From the NCBI RefSeq assembly GCF_003710085.1, contig NZ_CP033324.1, positions 3,597,501-3,661,500 on the forward strand: a stretch of 64,000 bases of DNA, in the 5' to 3' direction. Below the pieces are notes generated by a model that saw only the letters and a program-made list of their open reading frames with translations, was not told the origin of the DNA and ran no database searches. The position numbers were made by a program, and so were the translations under genes. Below are positions 23,871 through 33,749 of the stretch, in pieces. Origin of the DNA: Nocardioides pantholopis. GTDB taxonomy: Bacteria; Actinomycetota; Actinomycetes; Propionibacteriales; Nocardioidaceae. Positions within the stretch are counted from its first letter, which is position 1. Every line of letters begins with the position of its first letter.

Positions 23871-26105
23871 TTACCGGAAGCCGCGCAGCCGCAGGCTGTT
23901 CGACACCACGAACACCGACGACAGCGCCATGGCGCCTCCGGCGATCATCGGGTTGAGCAGGCCGGCGGCGGCCAGCGGCAGCGCGGCGACGTTGTAGCCG
24001 AACGCCCAGACCAGGTTGCCCTTGATCGTCGCGAGGGTACGGCGGGCCAGGCGCACGGCGTCGGCCGCGACCCGCAGGTCGCCGCGGACCAGTGTCAGGT
24101 CGCTGGCCTCGATGGCCACGTCGGTGCCGGTGCCCATCGCGATGCCGAGGTCGGCCTGGGCGAGCGCGGCGGCGTCGTTGACGCCGTCGCCGACCATCGC
24201 GACGACCCGGCCCTCGCCCTGCAGCCGCGCCACGACGTCGACCTTGTCGGCGGGCAGCACGTCGGCGATGACCTCGTCGATCCCGACCTCGGCGGCGACG
24301 GTGCGGGCCGCTCGCTCGTGGTCGCCGGTGAGCAGCACCGGCCGCAGGCCCAGCGCGCGCAGTTCGGCGACCGCCTCGGCGGAGGTCGGCTTCACGGTGT
24401 CGGACACCACCAGCACGCCCCGGGCCGCCCCGTCCCAGCCGGCCAGGACCGGCGTCCGGCCGGCCGCCTGCGCGTCGTCCAGCGCCGCGGCGAGCGCGGC
24501 GGGGAGCGCGAGCCCGTGCGCCTCGAGCAGGGCCGGGCGGCCGACGACCACTGCATGGCCCTCGACCGTGCCGCGCACGCCCAGCCCGGCCTCGTTGACG
24601 AAGTCCGTGACGGCCGGGTGCGGCCCGTCCCCCGCGATCGCGCGAGCGATCGGGTGCTCCGAGCCGGACTCCAGGGCGCCCGCGAGGCGGCGTACGTCGT
24701 CCTCGGTGGCGCCGTCGGCGACCACGGAGACCAGCGCCATCTGCCCGGTCGTGACGGTCCCGGTCTTGTCCAGCACGACCGTGTCGACCTGGCGGGTCGA
24801 CTCCAGCACCTCGGGTCCGCGGATCAGGATGCCGAGCTGCGCGCCCCGGCCGGTGCCGACCATCAGCGCCGTCGGCGTGGCCAGGCCCAGCGCGCACGGG
24901 CAGGCGATGATCAGCACGGAGACCGCTGCCGTGAACGCCGCGGAGGCCGGCGCGTCGGCGCCCAGCCAGAAGCCCAGCGTCGCGACGGCGAGCGCGATCA
25001 CCACCGGCACGAAGACCCCGGAGACCCGGTCCGCGAGCCGCTGCGCCGCGGCCTTGCCGTTCTGCGCCTCCTCGACCAGCTGCGCCATCTGCGCCAGCTG
25101 GGTCTCGGCGCCGACCCGGGTCGCGCGCACCACCAGCCGGCCGCCGGCGTTCACGCACCCGCCGACCACGTCGGCGCCCGGCCCGACCTCGACCGGGACC
25201 GGCTCACCGGTGAGCATCGAGGCGTCGACCGCCGACGTCCCGGACTCCACCACCCCGTCGGTGGCGATCTTCTCCCCGGGGCGTACGACGAACCGGTCCC
25301 CGACCGCGAGGGTGTCGGCCGGCACCCGCACCTCGGTCGTGCCGTGCAGCACTGCCACGTCCTTGGCGCCCAGGTCGAGCAGCGCGCGCAGCGCCGCCCC
25401 GGCCCGCCGCTTGGAGCGCTTCTCGAACCAGCGGCCGGCCAGCAGGAAGGTCGTCACCCCGGTGGCGGCCTCGAGGTAGATGTTGCCCATCCCGTCGCTG
25501 CGCTCGATCGTGAACCGGAACGGGTGGGTCATCCCGGGCTCGCCGGCGGTGCCCCAGAACAGCGCGACCACCGACCAGCCGAAGGCCGCGAGCACCCCGA
25601 TCGAGACCAGCGTGTCCATCGTGGTGGCGCCGTGGCGCAGGTTGGTCCAAGCGGCCCGGTGGAAGGGCCAGGCGCCCCAGACCGCGACCGGCGCCGCCAG
25701 GGTCAGCGAGAGCCACTGCCAGTACTCGAACTGCAGGGCCGGCACCATCGCCATCGCGATGACGGGCACCGTCAGCGCCGCCGACACCACGAGCCGGTCG
25801 CGCAGCGTGCGCAGCTCGCGCTCGGCCGGCTCCTCGGCGTCCGCCTCGGACCCGCCCGCGGCGGCGGCGGGCTGCGGCAGGGTCGCGGAGTAGCCGGCGG
25901 CCTCGACCGTGGCCAGCAGGTCGTCGGTGCTGACGGTGGCCGGGTGGGTGACCCGTGCCTTCTCGGTCGCGTAGTTGACCGAGGCGGTGACCCCGTCGAG
26001 CTTGTTGAGCTTGCGCTCGATCCGGTTCGCGCAGGACGCGCAGGTCATCCCGGAGATCGCGAGCTCGACGTCGGTGGTCTGCTCGGGGTGGGTCTCAGTG
26101 GTCAT
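23871..26105 (-). CDS. copA: Copper-translocating P1B-type ATPase
   Basis: 744 residues. The N-terminal heavy-metal domain binds Cu(I) through Cys22 and Cys25 (GMTCASC). Eight membrane segments are expected. The metal-transport motif is CPC in [13 protein letters not shown], the phosphorylated Asp is in [11 protein letters not shown], and the nucleotide site is in [11 protein letters not shown]. It exports copper from the cytoplasm. ATG 26105 overlaps the upstream gene by 11 bases. It is the last gene of csoR-copZ-membrane protein-copA and should be released by CsoR when copper is high. Confidence 0.95.
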   Translation of the reverse strand: MTTETHPEQTTDVELAISGMTCASCANRIERKLNKLDGVTASVNYATEKARVTHPATVSTDDLLATVEAAGYSATLPQPAAAAGGSEADAEEPAERELRTLRDRLVVSAALTVPVIAMAMVPALQFEYWQWLSLTLAAPVAVWGAWPFHRAAWTNLRHGATTMDTLVSIGVLAAFGWSVVALFWGTAGEPGMTHPFRFTIERSDGMGNIYLEAATGVTTFLLAGRWFEKRSKRRAGAALRALLDLGAKDVAVLHGTTEVRVPADTLAVGDRFVVRPGEKIATDGVVESGTSAVDASMLTGEPVPVEVGPGADVVGGCVNAGGRLVVRATRVGAETQLAQMAQLVEEAQNGKAAAQRLADRVSGVFVPVVIALAVATLGFWLGADAPASAAFTAAVSVLIIACPCALGLATPTALMVGTGRGAQLGILIRGPEVLESTRQVDTVVLDKTGTVTTGQMALVSVVADGATEDDVRRLAGALESGSEHPIARAIAGDGPHPAVTDFVNEAGLGVRGTVEGHAVVVGRPALLEAHGLALPAALAAALDDAQAAGRTPVLAGWDGAARGVLVVSDTVKPTSAEAVAELRALGLRPVLLTGDHERAARTVAAEVGIDEVIADVLPADKVDVVARLQGEGRVVAMVGDGVNDAAALAQADLGIAMGTGTDVAIEASDLTLVRGDLRVAADAVRLARRTLATIKGNLVWAFGYNVAALPLAAAGLLNPMIAGGAMALSSVFVVSNSLRLRGFR

Positions 26106-27084
26106 GGCCCGGCTCCTCCCCGTGCTCGTCGGTGTCTGTGCCGGCGCCGGCCGCGGGGCCGTCACCGACGGTGAGGGTGAACGCGGCCGTGCGGACCACC
26201 CCGTCGTGCTTGAAGTCCAGGAAGAGCCGGTAGCGGCCCTCGCTGGGGAACGTCGTGTGGAAGCCCACCTCCGGCCCGGCGCCCTCCCCCTCCGGGTGCG
26301 CGTGCAGGTAGGCGAGGTCGCCGTCGCGCAGCACCACGAGGTGGCCGTGCGCGCCGAGGTAGGGCTGCAGGTCGGTGACCGGCTCCCCGCCCTTGCTGAT
26401 CTCCAGGGTGACGGCGGTGCCGGCGCCCGCTGCCGGTCCGGTGCCGGTGCCGGCGGTCAGGGTCACGGCGTATCCGTCGACGGTGGTCGTCGTGACGTCC
26501 TCGCCGAGCGGCTGCGGGTCGTCCCGCCCGCCGACCAGCAGGTCGGCGCCGAGCACCAGCGGACCGGCGCCGGCGGGCTGGAAGTCGGCCAGCACCCGCC
26601 AGGCGCCCGCGGTGAGGTCGACCGGCACCGACCAGGTGCCGTCGGCGCCGAGCTCGGGGTGCACGTGCTGGAAGCCGGTCAGGTCACGGCGTACGACGAT
26701 GAGGTGCAGGTCCTTCTCGTGCTGCCGCTGGTAGCCGATGACCGGCTCGCCGTCCGGGCCGAGCACCCGGAACCGCAGCGGTCGGCGCCCGGCGTCGGTG
26801 ACCGGTTGGTCGAGCACCAGCGTGTAGCCGCTCTGGCTCACCTGGAGCCCCGCCACGGCGGCCGAGGTCGCCGGGCCGGTCCCGGGAGCGCCCGTCTCGG
26901 CGGGCGCACTCGGTCCGTCGGTCTCGGCGCCGGTGGCGTCGGGGCCGTGACCGTGGCCGTCCGCCGCGGTGCCGGCCCGGTCCTCGGTGCCGATGGGACC
27001 GGCAGCGGCTCCGACGCCGTACCCGACGCCGAGCAGCAGCGCCAGGCCGACGAGGAACGCGGTGACCCGCAGCGGCGTGCTCAC
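26095..27084 (-). CDS. Secreted/membrane His-rich protein of the copper operon
   Basis: 329 residues with an N-terminal membrane segment ([20 protein letters not shown]). A His-rich linker (DGHGHGPD), two His-containing beta modules ([12 protein letters not shown] and [10 protein letters not shown]) and a His-rich tail ([11 protein letters not shown]) follow. The pattern suggests extracytoplasmic copper binding. The family is often found with CopZ and CopA in actinobacteria, without a firm function. GTG 27084 lies 4 bases after copZ. Confidence 0.85.
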   Translation of the reverse strand: MSTPLRVTAFLVGLALLLGVGYGVGAAAGPIGTEDRAGTAADGHGHGPDATGAETDGPSAPAETGAPGTGPATSAAVAGLQVSQSGYTLVLDQPVTDAGRRPLRFRVLGPDGEPVIGYQRQHEKDLHLIVVRRDLTGFQHVHPELGADGTWSVPVDLTAGAWRVLADFQPAGAGPLVLGADLLVGGRDDPQPLGEDVTTTTVDGYAVTLTAGTGTGPAAGAGTAVTLEISKGGEPVTDLQPYLGAHGHLVVLRDGDLAYLHAHPEGEGAGPEVGFHTTFPSEGRYRLFLDFKHDGVVRTAAFTLTVGDGPAAGAGTDTDEHGEEPGHDH

Positions 27085-27088
27085 GATC

Positions 27089-27295
27089 TCAGGCCAGCGC
27101 GTAGCCGGCCTCCTCGACCGCGGCCGCGACGGCGGCCCGATCGAGGGGGCCGTCGCTGGTGACGACGACCGCGCCGGTCTCGTGGGAGGCCTGGACGTCC
27201 TGGACGCCGGGGATCTCGCCGACCTCCTCGCGCACCGACATCTCGCAGTGGCCACAGGTCATGCCGGTGACGGTGTAGGTGGTCGTCTCGCTCAT
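27089..27295 (-). CDS. copZ: CopZ-like copper chaperone
   Basis: 68-residue heavy-metal-associated domain with a ferredoxin-like fold. The Cu(I)-binding motif is GMTCGHCEMSV (Cys-x-x-Cys at about 13-16). It would carry copper to CopA. It lies 13 bp after csoR and just before the His-rich membrane protein, so all four genes are one operon. Confidence 0.93.
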   Translation of the reverse strand: MSETTTYTVTGMTCGHCEMSVREEVGEIPGVQDVQASHETGAVVVTSDGPLDRAAVAAAVEEAGYALA

Positions 27296-27308
27296 CGTCT
27301 GCTCCTCC

Positions 27309-27608
27309 TCAGGACCGGACCAGTCGCGCGATCGCGTCGACGGCCTCGGTCACCTTCGTCCGTGCCTCGGCGTCGTCGCCGGCGCGAGCGGCGTTCACGA
27401 CGCAGTGGTTCATGTGCTCCTCCAGCAGGCCGATCGAGACGGCGTGCAGGGCCTTCGTCATCGCGGAGACCTGGGTGAGGATGTCGATGCAGTACTTCTC
27501 CTCCTCGACCATACGTTGCAGCCCCCGCGCCTGCCCCTCGATGCGGCGCAGCCGCGTGAGGTAGTCGTCCTTGCGCTCGATGTAGCCGTGCCCAGCATGC
27601 TCGCCCAT
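27309..27608 (-). CDS. csoR: CsoR-family copper-sensing repressor
   Basis: 99-residue helical repressor. The Cu(I) ligands Cys-His-Cys are visible: Cys in EEKYCIDILTQ, and His/Cys in EEHMNHCVVNAA. RLRRIEGQARGLQRMVEE is the family helix. Copper binding releases DNA. A matching palindromic operator overlaps the TACCGT promoter box 7 bases before its ATG, so the gene is probably leaderless and self-regulated. Confidence 0.93.
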   Translation of the reverse strand: MGEHAGHGYIERKDDYLTRLRRIEGQARGLQRMVEEEKYCIDILTQVSAMTKALHAVSIGLLEEHMNHCVVNAARAGDDAEARTKVTEAVDAIARLVRS

Positions 27609-27617
27609 GCTGGATAC

Positions 27618-27636
27618 GGTACCCCCCTAGGGTACC
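27618..27636. promoter_or_regulatory. CsoR operator
   Basis: GGTACCCCCCTAGGGTACC has perfect 7-bp arms (GGTACCC/GGGTACC) around five bases. This matches the known CsoR site pattern TACCC-N5-GGGTA. It overlaps the TACCGT box of csoR, so bound CsoR would block RNA polymerase. Confidence 0.85.
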
Positions 27637-27669
27637 TGTGGCAAGGGACCGACCAGGGGTGCGGAGATG

Positions 27670-27703
27670 CCGACGACCCCCTCGGATCGAGGGGGTCGTC
27701 GGG
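27670..27703. terminator. Hairpin terminator downstream of the 52-residue protein gene
   Basis: CCGACGACCCCCTC pairs perfectly with GAGGGGGTCGTCGG around a GGATC-type loop (14-bp stem). It ends the minus-strand gene at 27719 and could also insulate the copper operon promoter. Confidence 0.75.
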
Positions 27704-27718
27704 CGGTCGCGGCCGCAG

Positions 27719-27877
27719 TCAGGCGGACTCGGCGTCAGCGACGCCGAGGATCTCGTCGATCTGGTCCGGGGAGAGGTGCTCCTCGGCCTCGCTCGCGGCG
27801 ATGATCAGGTTGGTCGTCAGCTCGACCTCGCCGAGCAGGTCGGCGTCCTCGAGCGTCACGTCGAACTGGTCGTGCAT
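27719..27877 (-). CDS. 52-residue acidic protein
   Basis: Starts at ATG 27877 with a strong GGAGGAGG site. The sequence is acidic and helical, beginning MHDQFDVTLEDADLLGEVEL and ending HLSPDQIDEILGVADAESA. The strong ribosome site and dedicated terminator support a real, well-expressed gene. No function is known. It could be a small regulator or adaptor, and no cleavage or maturation signal suggests a RiPP. Confidence 0.75.
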   Translation of the reverse strand: MHDQFDVTLEDADLLGEVELTTNLIIAASEAEEHLSPDQIDEILGVADAESA

Positions 27878-28035
27878 CAAGGCCACCTCCTCCCGACGGA
27901 TCGCATTCTTCTCCGGCTCATGTCTTCAGGCCTTATGCCCCTCCAGCCTAGGCCCAAACCGGTGGCGCAGCCCGGCCCGGTGCCGCCTCGGTCACACCGA
28001 CGGCGACCCCTACCAGCATGCCCCCGAAACGCGCA

Positions 28036-28066
28036 CAAGGCCCCACCCGAAACGGGTGGGGCCTTG
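28036..28066. terminator. cspA terminator
   Basis: CAAGGCCCCACCC pairs with GGGTGGGGCCTTG around a GAAAC loop (13-bp perfect stem). It lies 38 bp downstream of the minus-strand cold-shock gene. Confidence 0.8.
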
Positions 28067-28103
28067 CGACCGGCCTGTCAGGGACAGGTGGTTTGTTCCG
28101 CGA

Positions 28104-28307
28104 TCAGATGGCGCGAACGTTCTCCGCCTGCGGGCCCTTGGGACCCTGCGTGACGTCGAACTCGACCTTCTGGTTCTCGTCCAGGGACTTGTAGCCCTGG
28201 GTCTGAATCGCCGAGTAGTGCACGAAGACGTCGTCGCCGCCGTCCTCCTGCGCAATGAAGCCGAAACCCTTCTCGGCGTTGAACCACTTCACGGTGCCTT
28301 GAGCCAT
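28104..28307 (-). CDS. cspA: Cold-shock protein (CspA family)
   Basis: 67-residue single OB-fold protein with RNP1 (KGFGFIAQ) and RNP2 (VFVHYSAI), which bind single-stranded RNA and DNA and melt RNA structure. The start [17 protein letters not shown] is the usual CspA N-terminus. GGAG lies nine bases upstream. The 244-bp gap before the kinase gene gives room for the long 5' untranslated region typical of csp genes. Nothing else is seen in that gap. Confidence 0.95.
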   Translation of the reverse strand: MAQGTVKWFNAEKGFGFIAQEDGGDDVFVHYSAIQTQGYKSLDENQKVEFDVTQGPKGPQAENVRAI

Positions 28308-28551
28308 GTGCTCGGTACTCCTGTAATCGGAACGAGAAGCCATCACTTCGACGACTCCGCACCAGATGCGGTGACACGTCGCTCCGACCCGTGATTGACA
28401 CCACAAAGCAGAAACGCCGTTGGATCACAAACTCCGCGGGCGTCAGACCAGCTGGAACTTGCACCTGTTGCTGGACAAGACAGTACCAAGCAATCGCAGA
28501 AAGGGAACCTTTCGGGACCACCGGATCTGCGGGAGCACCCCTGGGGCACGG

Positions 28552-31500
28552 CTAGGAGGCGACCACGGGCGGAGTCGTCTGGACCGGTTCGGGCAGGTCA
28601 GCAAGGGTGCGGGCCAGGTCGTCGGCCGCCGCCGCGGCCACCGCGGCCAGTTCATCGAGATCGTCCTCACGGGGCAGCCGGCCCGCCCGGGCAGCCTCCT
28701 CGACCTGGGCACACCGAGCGGCCAGGTCGTCCAGGCCCAGGTTGGCCGCGCTGCCGCGCAGCCCGTGGGCGACCCGGGCCACCTGGTCCGGTCCCGCGTC
28801 GCGCGCGTCTCGCATCCGGACCGCGATGCTCGCTGCATCACCGGAGAACCGGCCGGCCATCCGCCGCACCATCTCCGGGTCGAGCCCCTCGCGCAGCAGC
28901 TCGGCCACCCGGGCGGCGGCGCCTCGACCGGGACCGGCGACCCACTTGGTCAGCATCGCGGAGAGCAGGGCCAGGTCGACCGGCTTCGCGAGGAACCCGT
29001 CCATCCCGGCCTCCAGGCAGCGGTCCCGCTCCTCCGCGACGGCGGCGGCGGTCATCGCGACGATCGGGATCCGGCTCGCCGGGCCCGGCATCGCCCGGAT
29101 CGCGCGGGTCGCGTCGTAGCCGTCCATCACCGGCATCTGGCAGTCCATCAGCACCAGGTCGAAGCCCCTCGGGTCCTCCGCCACGGCCGCGACGCCGGCG
29201 GCGCCGTGCTCGGCCAGCACCACGTCGTACCCGAGCCGGCGCAGCACCCCCTCGGCGACCAGCTGGTTGACCTGGTTGTCCTCCACCACGAGCACCCGGC
29301 CGCCGCCCGTCTCGGCCGGCTCCCCGGGGTCACCCCACTCGTCCCACTCGCCGTCGCGGTCCTGACCGCCGTCGCGGTCGCGCGCGGCCTCCTGGCCGGT
29401 GTCCCCGCCCGTCCCCGCAGCGTCGCTCGCCGGCGACTGCCGCCCGGACTGGGCGGCGAGCATGTCGCGCAGCCGGGAGGGCAGCACCGGCTTGCCGAGG
29501 TAGTCGTCGATGCCGGCGTCGGCCAGCCACTCCTCCTCGGGCTGCATCGCCGAGGTGAGCAGCACCAGGCGGAGCTGGGCGTGCCGCTCCTCGCTGCGCA
29601 CCAGGCGGGCCAGGTGCTCGCCGTCCGCGCCGGGCATCATGTAGTCGAGCAGCACCACCTGGTAGGACGCCTCGCGAGCGACCGCCGCGTCGAGCTCGAC
29701 CAGCGCGTCGTACGCCGAGTCCACCGCCAGCACCTCGACGCCCCAGGCCTCGAGCTGCTCGGACAGGATGAAGCGGTTCGTGGCGTTGTCGTCGACGACC
29801 AGCACGCGGAGCCCGGCGAGCGGGTCCGTCTGGTCGCTCGGAGCGGACGGCTCGACCTCGGGAACCCCGAAGGCAGCGGTGAACCAGAACGTCGCGCCAC
29901 TCCCGGGCGCGCTCTCGAGCCCGATCTCGCCACCCATGGCCAGCACGATGCGCCGACTGATCGCCAGTCCGAGCCCGGTGCCGCCGTACTCGCGGGTGGT
30001 CGAGCTGTCGGCCTGGGAGAACGGCTTGAAGATGTGCTCCTGGACCTCCGGGGCGACGCCGACGCCGGTGTCTCGCACCTCGACGCGCACGGTCGCCCGG
30101 GACCCGCGACCGGTCCGCGACCCGGCACCGGCGGCCCGGATGTGCACCTCGCCCTGCGCTGTGAACTTCACAGCGTTCGCCGCGAGGTTCGTGATGACCT
30201 GGCCGAAGCGGACCGGGTCGCCCCGGACCAGCGCGGGCAGGTCGGCGGCGCAGGAGACCACGAGCTCCAGGCCCTTCTCGGCAGCGGTGTCGGCCACCAG
30301 GGCCGCGCTCTGCTCGACGATCGTGCGGGGGTCGAAGTCGACCTCCTCGAGGTCGAGGTGGCCGGCCTCGATCTTCGAGAGGTCCAGGACGTCGTTGACC
30401 AGCGCCAGCAGCGTGCGCCCGGCCTGGTCGACGCCGCGGGCCAGCCGCCGCTGGTGCGGGTCGAGACGGGTGCGGCCCAACAGCTCGCTGAGCCCGATCA
30501 CGCCGTTCAGCGGAGTGCGGATCTCGTGGCTCATCGTCGCGAGGAAGTCCGACTTCGCCCGGGACGCGGCCAGGGCCTCGTCCCGCGCCCGGGCCAGCTG
30601 CCGGGCGGTGCTGGCCCGCTCCGCGACGTGCGCGAGCAGGGTCAGGCTCTGCTCGAACAGCGCCCGGTCGGCCCGGCCCGGAGCACCGGCCCGCTGGCTG
30701 TCGCAGACCACCACACAGGCGACCAGGGCCCCCACCAGGACCGGGCCGGCGACCAGCGTGGTGCCGCGCGGGCCGATGCCCTCGACGATCCGGCGCTCGC
30801 GGGCCGCCTGCGCCCCGACCCGCTGCGCGGCGTCCCGCTCCTCCTCGGAGACGGGGTACCAGGCGGCGTCGACGAAGTCGAGGTCCTCGCGGCCCAGCCG
30901 GGACGGCGAGCCGACGACCAGCACGGGCCAGCGGGCGTAGGGACGCACGTGCTCGGCGGAGGCGAGCAGGGCGTCCTGGAGGGTGCGGGCCTCGTTCGCG
31001 GTCCTGGCCATCGCCCCCAGGAACAGCAGGCCACGCTCCTGCTCCTTGGACTCCGTGACGTCCTGGACGGTGCCGCGCAGGCCGGTCAGCCCGCCGGACG
31101 CATCGAACACCGGCAGCCCGCGCACCCGGATCCAGCGCTCCGGCTCGCCGACCTTCGCGACGATCCGGGCGTCGAACTCGATCGCCTCGCCGGCGCTCCT
31201 GCTCATCCGGCGGAAGTCGGCGACCGCGGCGTCCCGGTCCTCCTCGCGGATCAGCCCGAAGAACGCGTCGGGGGTCGGCACGAAGTCGGCCGGGAGCCTG
31301 CCGTAGACGTGCTCGAGCTCGGAGCACTGCACGACCTCGTCGCCCAGCCCCCACTCCCAGCTGCCGAACCGGCCGATCAGCTGGGCCTCGGCGAGCTGTT
31401 CCTCGCGCTGACGGAGCTGGCGGTAGAGCAGCCGGCGCCGGGACGGGAGGTTGACCCGCAGCAGCCAGCCCCGGCGTACGCCGTCGTCGTCGAGGAGCGG

Positions 31501-31857
31501 CGCGTGGCGCAGCACCGCGAGCACCGGGTCACCGCGGCGGACCACCAGCGTGACCTCGACCTCCTCCTCGGGGTCGGCCGTCCCCGGGTCCCCCGCCGCC
31601 GGGGCGTCCGCGACCGGGGCGCCACCGGCCAGCCCGGCGAGGTAGCCGGCCAGCGCGGGGCGGCTCGTGGCGTCGCAGAGGTCGGTCGCCGGGGTGCCGG
31701 GCAGCTCGTCGGGCGGTACGCCGACCAGGTCGGCGAAGGTCTGGTTGGCCCAGGTCGTCACGCCGGCGTCGTCGACCACCCAGGCCCCGTCGTGGAGGGC
31801 GCGCAGGACCCACGCCGAGACGCGTCCTGCAGTCGACGACCCATCCATGCCGCTCAT
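28552..31857 (-). CDS. Hybrid histidine kinase with two receivers and HPt
   Basis: 1101 residues, soluble. PAS-like domain 1 is at about 13-135, PAS domain 2 at about 160-270, a GAF-like region at about 280-415, and HisKA at about 430-500 with His444 in TMSHEIRTPLNG. The HATPase (about 540-665) has RDTGVGVAPE and GGTGLGLAIS. Receiver 1 has Asp738 (LLDYMMPG) and receiver 2 has Asp905 (LMDCQMPVMDG). A C-terminal HPt has His1031 (VAHGLRGSAANL). A full phosphorelay is thus in one chain. ATG 31857 is chosen; ATG 31848 is possible. No partner regulator is adjacent. Confidence 0.92.
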   Translation of the reverse strand: MSGMDGSSTAGRVSAWVLRALHDGAWVVDDAGVTTWANQTFADLVGVPPDELPGTPATDLCDATSRPALAGYLAGLAGGAPVADAPAAGDPGTADPEEEVEVTLVVRRGDPVLAVLRHAPLLDDDGVRRGWLLRVNLPSRRRLLYRQLRQREEQLAEAQLIGRFGSWEWGLGDEVVQCSELEHVYGRLPADFVPTPDAFFGLIREEDRDAAVADFRRMSRSAGEAIEFDARIVAKVGEPERWIRVRGLPVFDASGGLTGLRGTVQDVTESKEQERGLLFLGAMARTANEARTLQDALLASAEHVRPYARWPVLVVGSPSRLGREDLDFVDAAWYPVSEEERDAAQRVGAQAARERRIVEGIGPRGTTLVAGPVLVGALVACVVVCDSQRAGAPGRADRALFEQSLTLLAHVAERASTARQLARARDEALAASRAKSDFLATMSHEIRTPLNGVIGLSELLGRTRLDPHQRRLARGVDQAGRTLLALVNDVLDLSKIEAGHLDLEEVDFDPRTIVEQSAALVADTAAEKGLELVVSCAADLPALVRGDPVRFGQVITNLAANAVKFTAQGEVHIRAAGAGSRTGRGSRATVRVEVRDTGVGVAPEVQEHIFKPFSQADSSTTREYGGTGLGLAISRRIVLAMGGEIGLESAPGSGATFWFTAAFGVPEVEPSAPSDQTDPLAGLRVLVVDDNATNRFILSEQLEAWGVEVLAVDSAYDALVELDAAVAREASYQVVLLDYMMPGADGEHLARLVRSEERHAQLRLVLLTSAMQPEEEWLADAGIDDYLGKPVLPSRLRDMLAAQSGRQSPASDAAGTGGDTGQEAARDRDGGQDRDGEWDEWGDPGEPAETGGGRVLVVEDNQVNQLVAEGVLRRLGYDVVLAEHGAAGVAAVAEDPRGFDLVLMDCQMPVMDGYDATRAIRAMPGPASRIPIVAMTAAAVAEERDRCLEAGMDGFLAKPVDLALLSAMLTKWVAGPGRGAAARVAELLREGLDPEMVRRMAGRFSGDAASIAVRMRDARDAGPDQVARVAHGLRGSAANLGLDDLAARCAQVEEAARAGRLPREDDLDELAAVAAAAADDLARTLADLPEPVQTTPPVVAS

Positions 31858-31931
31858 GGTGCCGCACCGGTCGCCGGTCGGTGTGCGGGTCGCTCCGACT
31901 GGTCGGGGTGGTCTCAACCACCCCCGACCGC

Positions 31932-33008
31932 TCAGCGGCGTACCCGCACCGGCGTGCTCCAGGTGGCGCCGGCCATCGTCTGGCGGCGCACCTCGAGCCA
32001 GACCCGGTAGCGGCCGGGGCGCAACGTGGTGCGCACGGTGGCCCGCTTCGTCCAGCCCGAGCGCCACACCCGACGCCCGGCGGCGTTCGCGACCACGACG
32101 CGGGCGCTGGTCGCGCTGACCACGCGACGGACGACCCCGACGCGGACGGTCGCGGCCCGGCGCTTCACGGTGACGGTCGGGCGCGCGGCCGGCGTCCACG
32201 TGGTCGGGCGGTAGACGTCGACCGGCCGCGCGAAGACGCCGAGCTCGGCCAGGGCCAGGGCCATCCGGTGCGCCATCAGCGTCTCGCCGGTGGCGTTGGG
32301 GTGGGCCCCGTCGAAGGTGTGCCGGGCCGGGCTCCACGGCTGCCAGGTCGTGGTCCGGGTGTGGGCGATCGCGACCCGCTCGTCGTCGCCCCACTCCTCG
32401 GCGACCATCCGGTTGGCGAGCGCGGTGCGGGCGTTGCGGGTCTGCGGCTGGGCCACGAACGGCCGGGCCCCCGGAGGAATCTCGCCGAGCACGACCCGCA
32501 CGTCCGGGTCGGCCTCGAAGAGCCGCTCCAGGTAGAGGCCGGTGTCGGCGGCGATCCGGGCCGCGTCGTGGACGGCTGCATCGTTGAAGCCGAGCTGCAG
32601 CACCACCACGTCGGGGGCCTGGCTCTCGACGAGCTCGCGCACCCGGCCGAGGTGGTAGGCGAACCGGGTGCCGGCCTGGGCGGCGTGGAACTTCTGGAAG
32701 CCGTGGTCGGTGTGGTTGTACAGGTTGGCCCCGCCGCCCTTGGACAGGCCGGTCTGCGGGCCGACGAACGTGGCGGCGACCCGCTGGTCGGAGAACTCGC
32801 GCCACAGCCAGTAGCGCCACGTCGTCGAGCCGGACTGGCCCTGGGTCATCGAGTCCCCGACGAACGTGACTCGCAGCGGCGCCCCGTCCTCGATCGAGGC
32901 GGCACGGGCCTGGCTCCCGTCGCCCGACCGAAGGGCGAAGCCCGCGACCGGTCCGGGCGCCAGCAGCGTGAGGACGAGCAGCGTCCCGAGCAGGGCTCGC
33001 AGGTGCAC
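31932..33008 (-). CDS. Secreted SGNH/GDSL hydrolase
   Basis: 358 residues. The signal peptide (LRALLGTLLVLTLLAPGPVAG) is followed by an SGNH domain with nucleophile in VTFVGDSMTQG, Asn in LQLGFNDAAVH and Asp-His in FDGAHPNATGE. The last 100 residues form a beta-rich Arg-heavy domain that may bind a surface. It could be a lipase, deacetylase or peptidoglycan/polysaccharide esterase. The start is GTG 33008. Confidence 0.88.
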   Translation of the reverse strand: MHLRALLGTLLVLTLLAPGPVAGFALRSGDGSQARAASIEDGAPLRVTFVGDSMTQGQSGSTTWRYWLWREFSDQRVAATFVGPQTGLSKGGGANLYNHTDHGFQKFHAAQAGTRFAYHLGRVRELVESQAPDVVVLQLGFNDAAVHDAARIAADTGLYLERLFEADPDVRVVLGEIPPGARPFVAQPQTRNARTALANRMVAEEWGDDERVAIAHTRTTTWQPWSPARHTFDGAHPNATGETLMAHRMALALAELGVFARPVDVYRPTTWTPAARPTVTVKRRAATVRVGVVRRVVSATSARVVVANAAGRRVWRSGWTKRATVRTTLRPGRYRVWLEVRRQTMAGATWSTPVRVRR

Positions 33009-33232
33009 GGGGGTCTCCAGGGCAGGGGGATCTGAGTCGCATGAGACTAGAGCGACGCATGTGACCTCAGAAGGGGAATGCCCCGATTCGGCGCCAATTC
33101 GTGACCGGGGCCACCCCCGACCCGGCGTGTCGCGCTGGACACGCCGCAGGCGAAGACCGATGCTTCGCGTCCCCGACTTCCGGTCCCTGTCGGCCGTCCT
33201 CAGGACCCGCAGCCCTGTGGGACGCTGCCGAG

Positions 33233-33637
33233 ATGACCGCCTTCGTCTCCCACACGACCATCGACTGCCGCAACGCCTACGAGCTCTCCGAGTGGTGGAA
33301 GCAGGTGCTCGGGTACGTCGACGTCGCCGGTGACCCGAACCTGCCGGGACACGAGGAGTGCATGATCGTGGACCCCGAGAGCGGCCACCGGCTGCTGTTC
33401 ATCGAGGTCCCGGACGAGAAGTCCGGCAAGAACCGCCTCCACCTCGACCTGGCCCCCCGGTCCGGGACCCGCGACGACCAGTTGGTGCAGCTGCTGGGTC
33501 TGGGCGCCACCGAGGTCGCCGACCTGCGCGGGAAGTACGGCCCGGGAACCGGGTGGGTGGTGCTCGCCGACCCGGAGGGCAACGAGTTCTGCATCCTGCG
33601 CTCGGAGGCCGAGCGGGCGGCCGCTCCCGTGTCCTGA
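33233..33637 (+). CDS. VOC-superfamily (glyoxalase-like) protein
   Basis: 134 residues of the VOC fold, with paired beta-alpha-beta modules (FVSHTTIDCRNAYELSEWWK and the C-terminal VVLADPEGNEFCIL). The metal site of true enzymes (His8, Glu in LFIEV, His in RLHLDL, Glu in GNEFC) is largely retained. The substrate is unknown; such proteins are often glyoxalases, dioxygenases or resistance proteins. Confidence 0.88.
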   Translation: MTAFVSHTTIDCRNAYELSEWWKQVLGYVDVAGDPNLPGHEECMIVDPESGHRLLFIEVPDEKSGKNRLHLDLAPRSGTRDDQLVQLLGLGATEVADLRGKYGPGTGWVVLADPEGNEFCILRSEAERAAAPVS

Positions 33638-33684
33638 GCGGATCCCGCGGGCGGGGTCGGCCGCGTCTGCGTGGCCGGCTCGGG

Positions 33685-33745
33685 TTGGTGACTGGTGTCT
33701 GCGGGCTGGTGTCGGGGCTGGTGTCAGCGAGCTGGTGTCTGCGGG
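33685..33745. repeat. Degenerate tandem GCTGGTGTC repeat
   Basis: GGTGTC recurs about every 14-16 bp (near 33694, 33710, 33720 and 33734) within GCTGGTGTCxGCG-like units. It lies directly before the palindromic repeats at 33750. No gene is seen in 33638-33749. Confidence 0.45.
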
Positions 33746-33749
33746 GTCA

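Noticed and set aside
28308..28551. Separate small RNA or second gene upstream of cspA
   Set aside because: The stretch fits a long csp 5' untranslated region plus promoter, and no independent promoter-terminator pair or coding frame was found.
28420..32010. Open plus-strand frame across the hybrid kinase
   Set aside because: All kinase, receiver and HPt motifs lie on the minus strand; this frame has no recognisable motif.
28552..33060. One 1500-residue protein joining the kinase to the SGNH region
   Set aside because: The kinase frame stays open upstream by chance, but the SGNH hydrolase is in another frame with its own signal peptide. ATG 31857 gives the first PAS-like domain.
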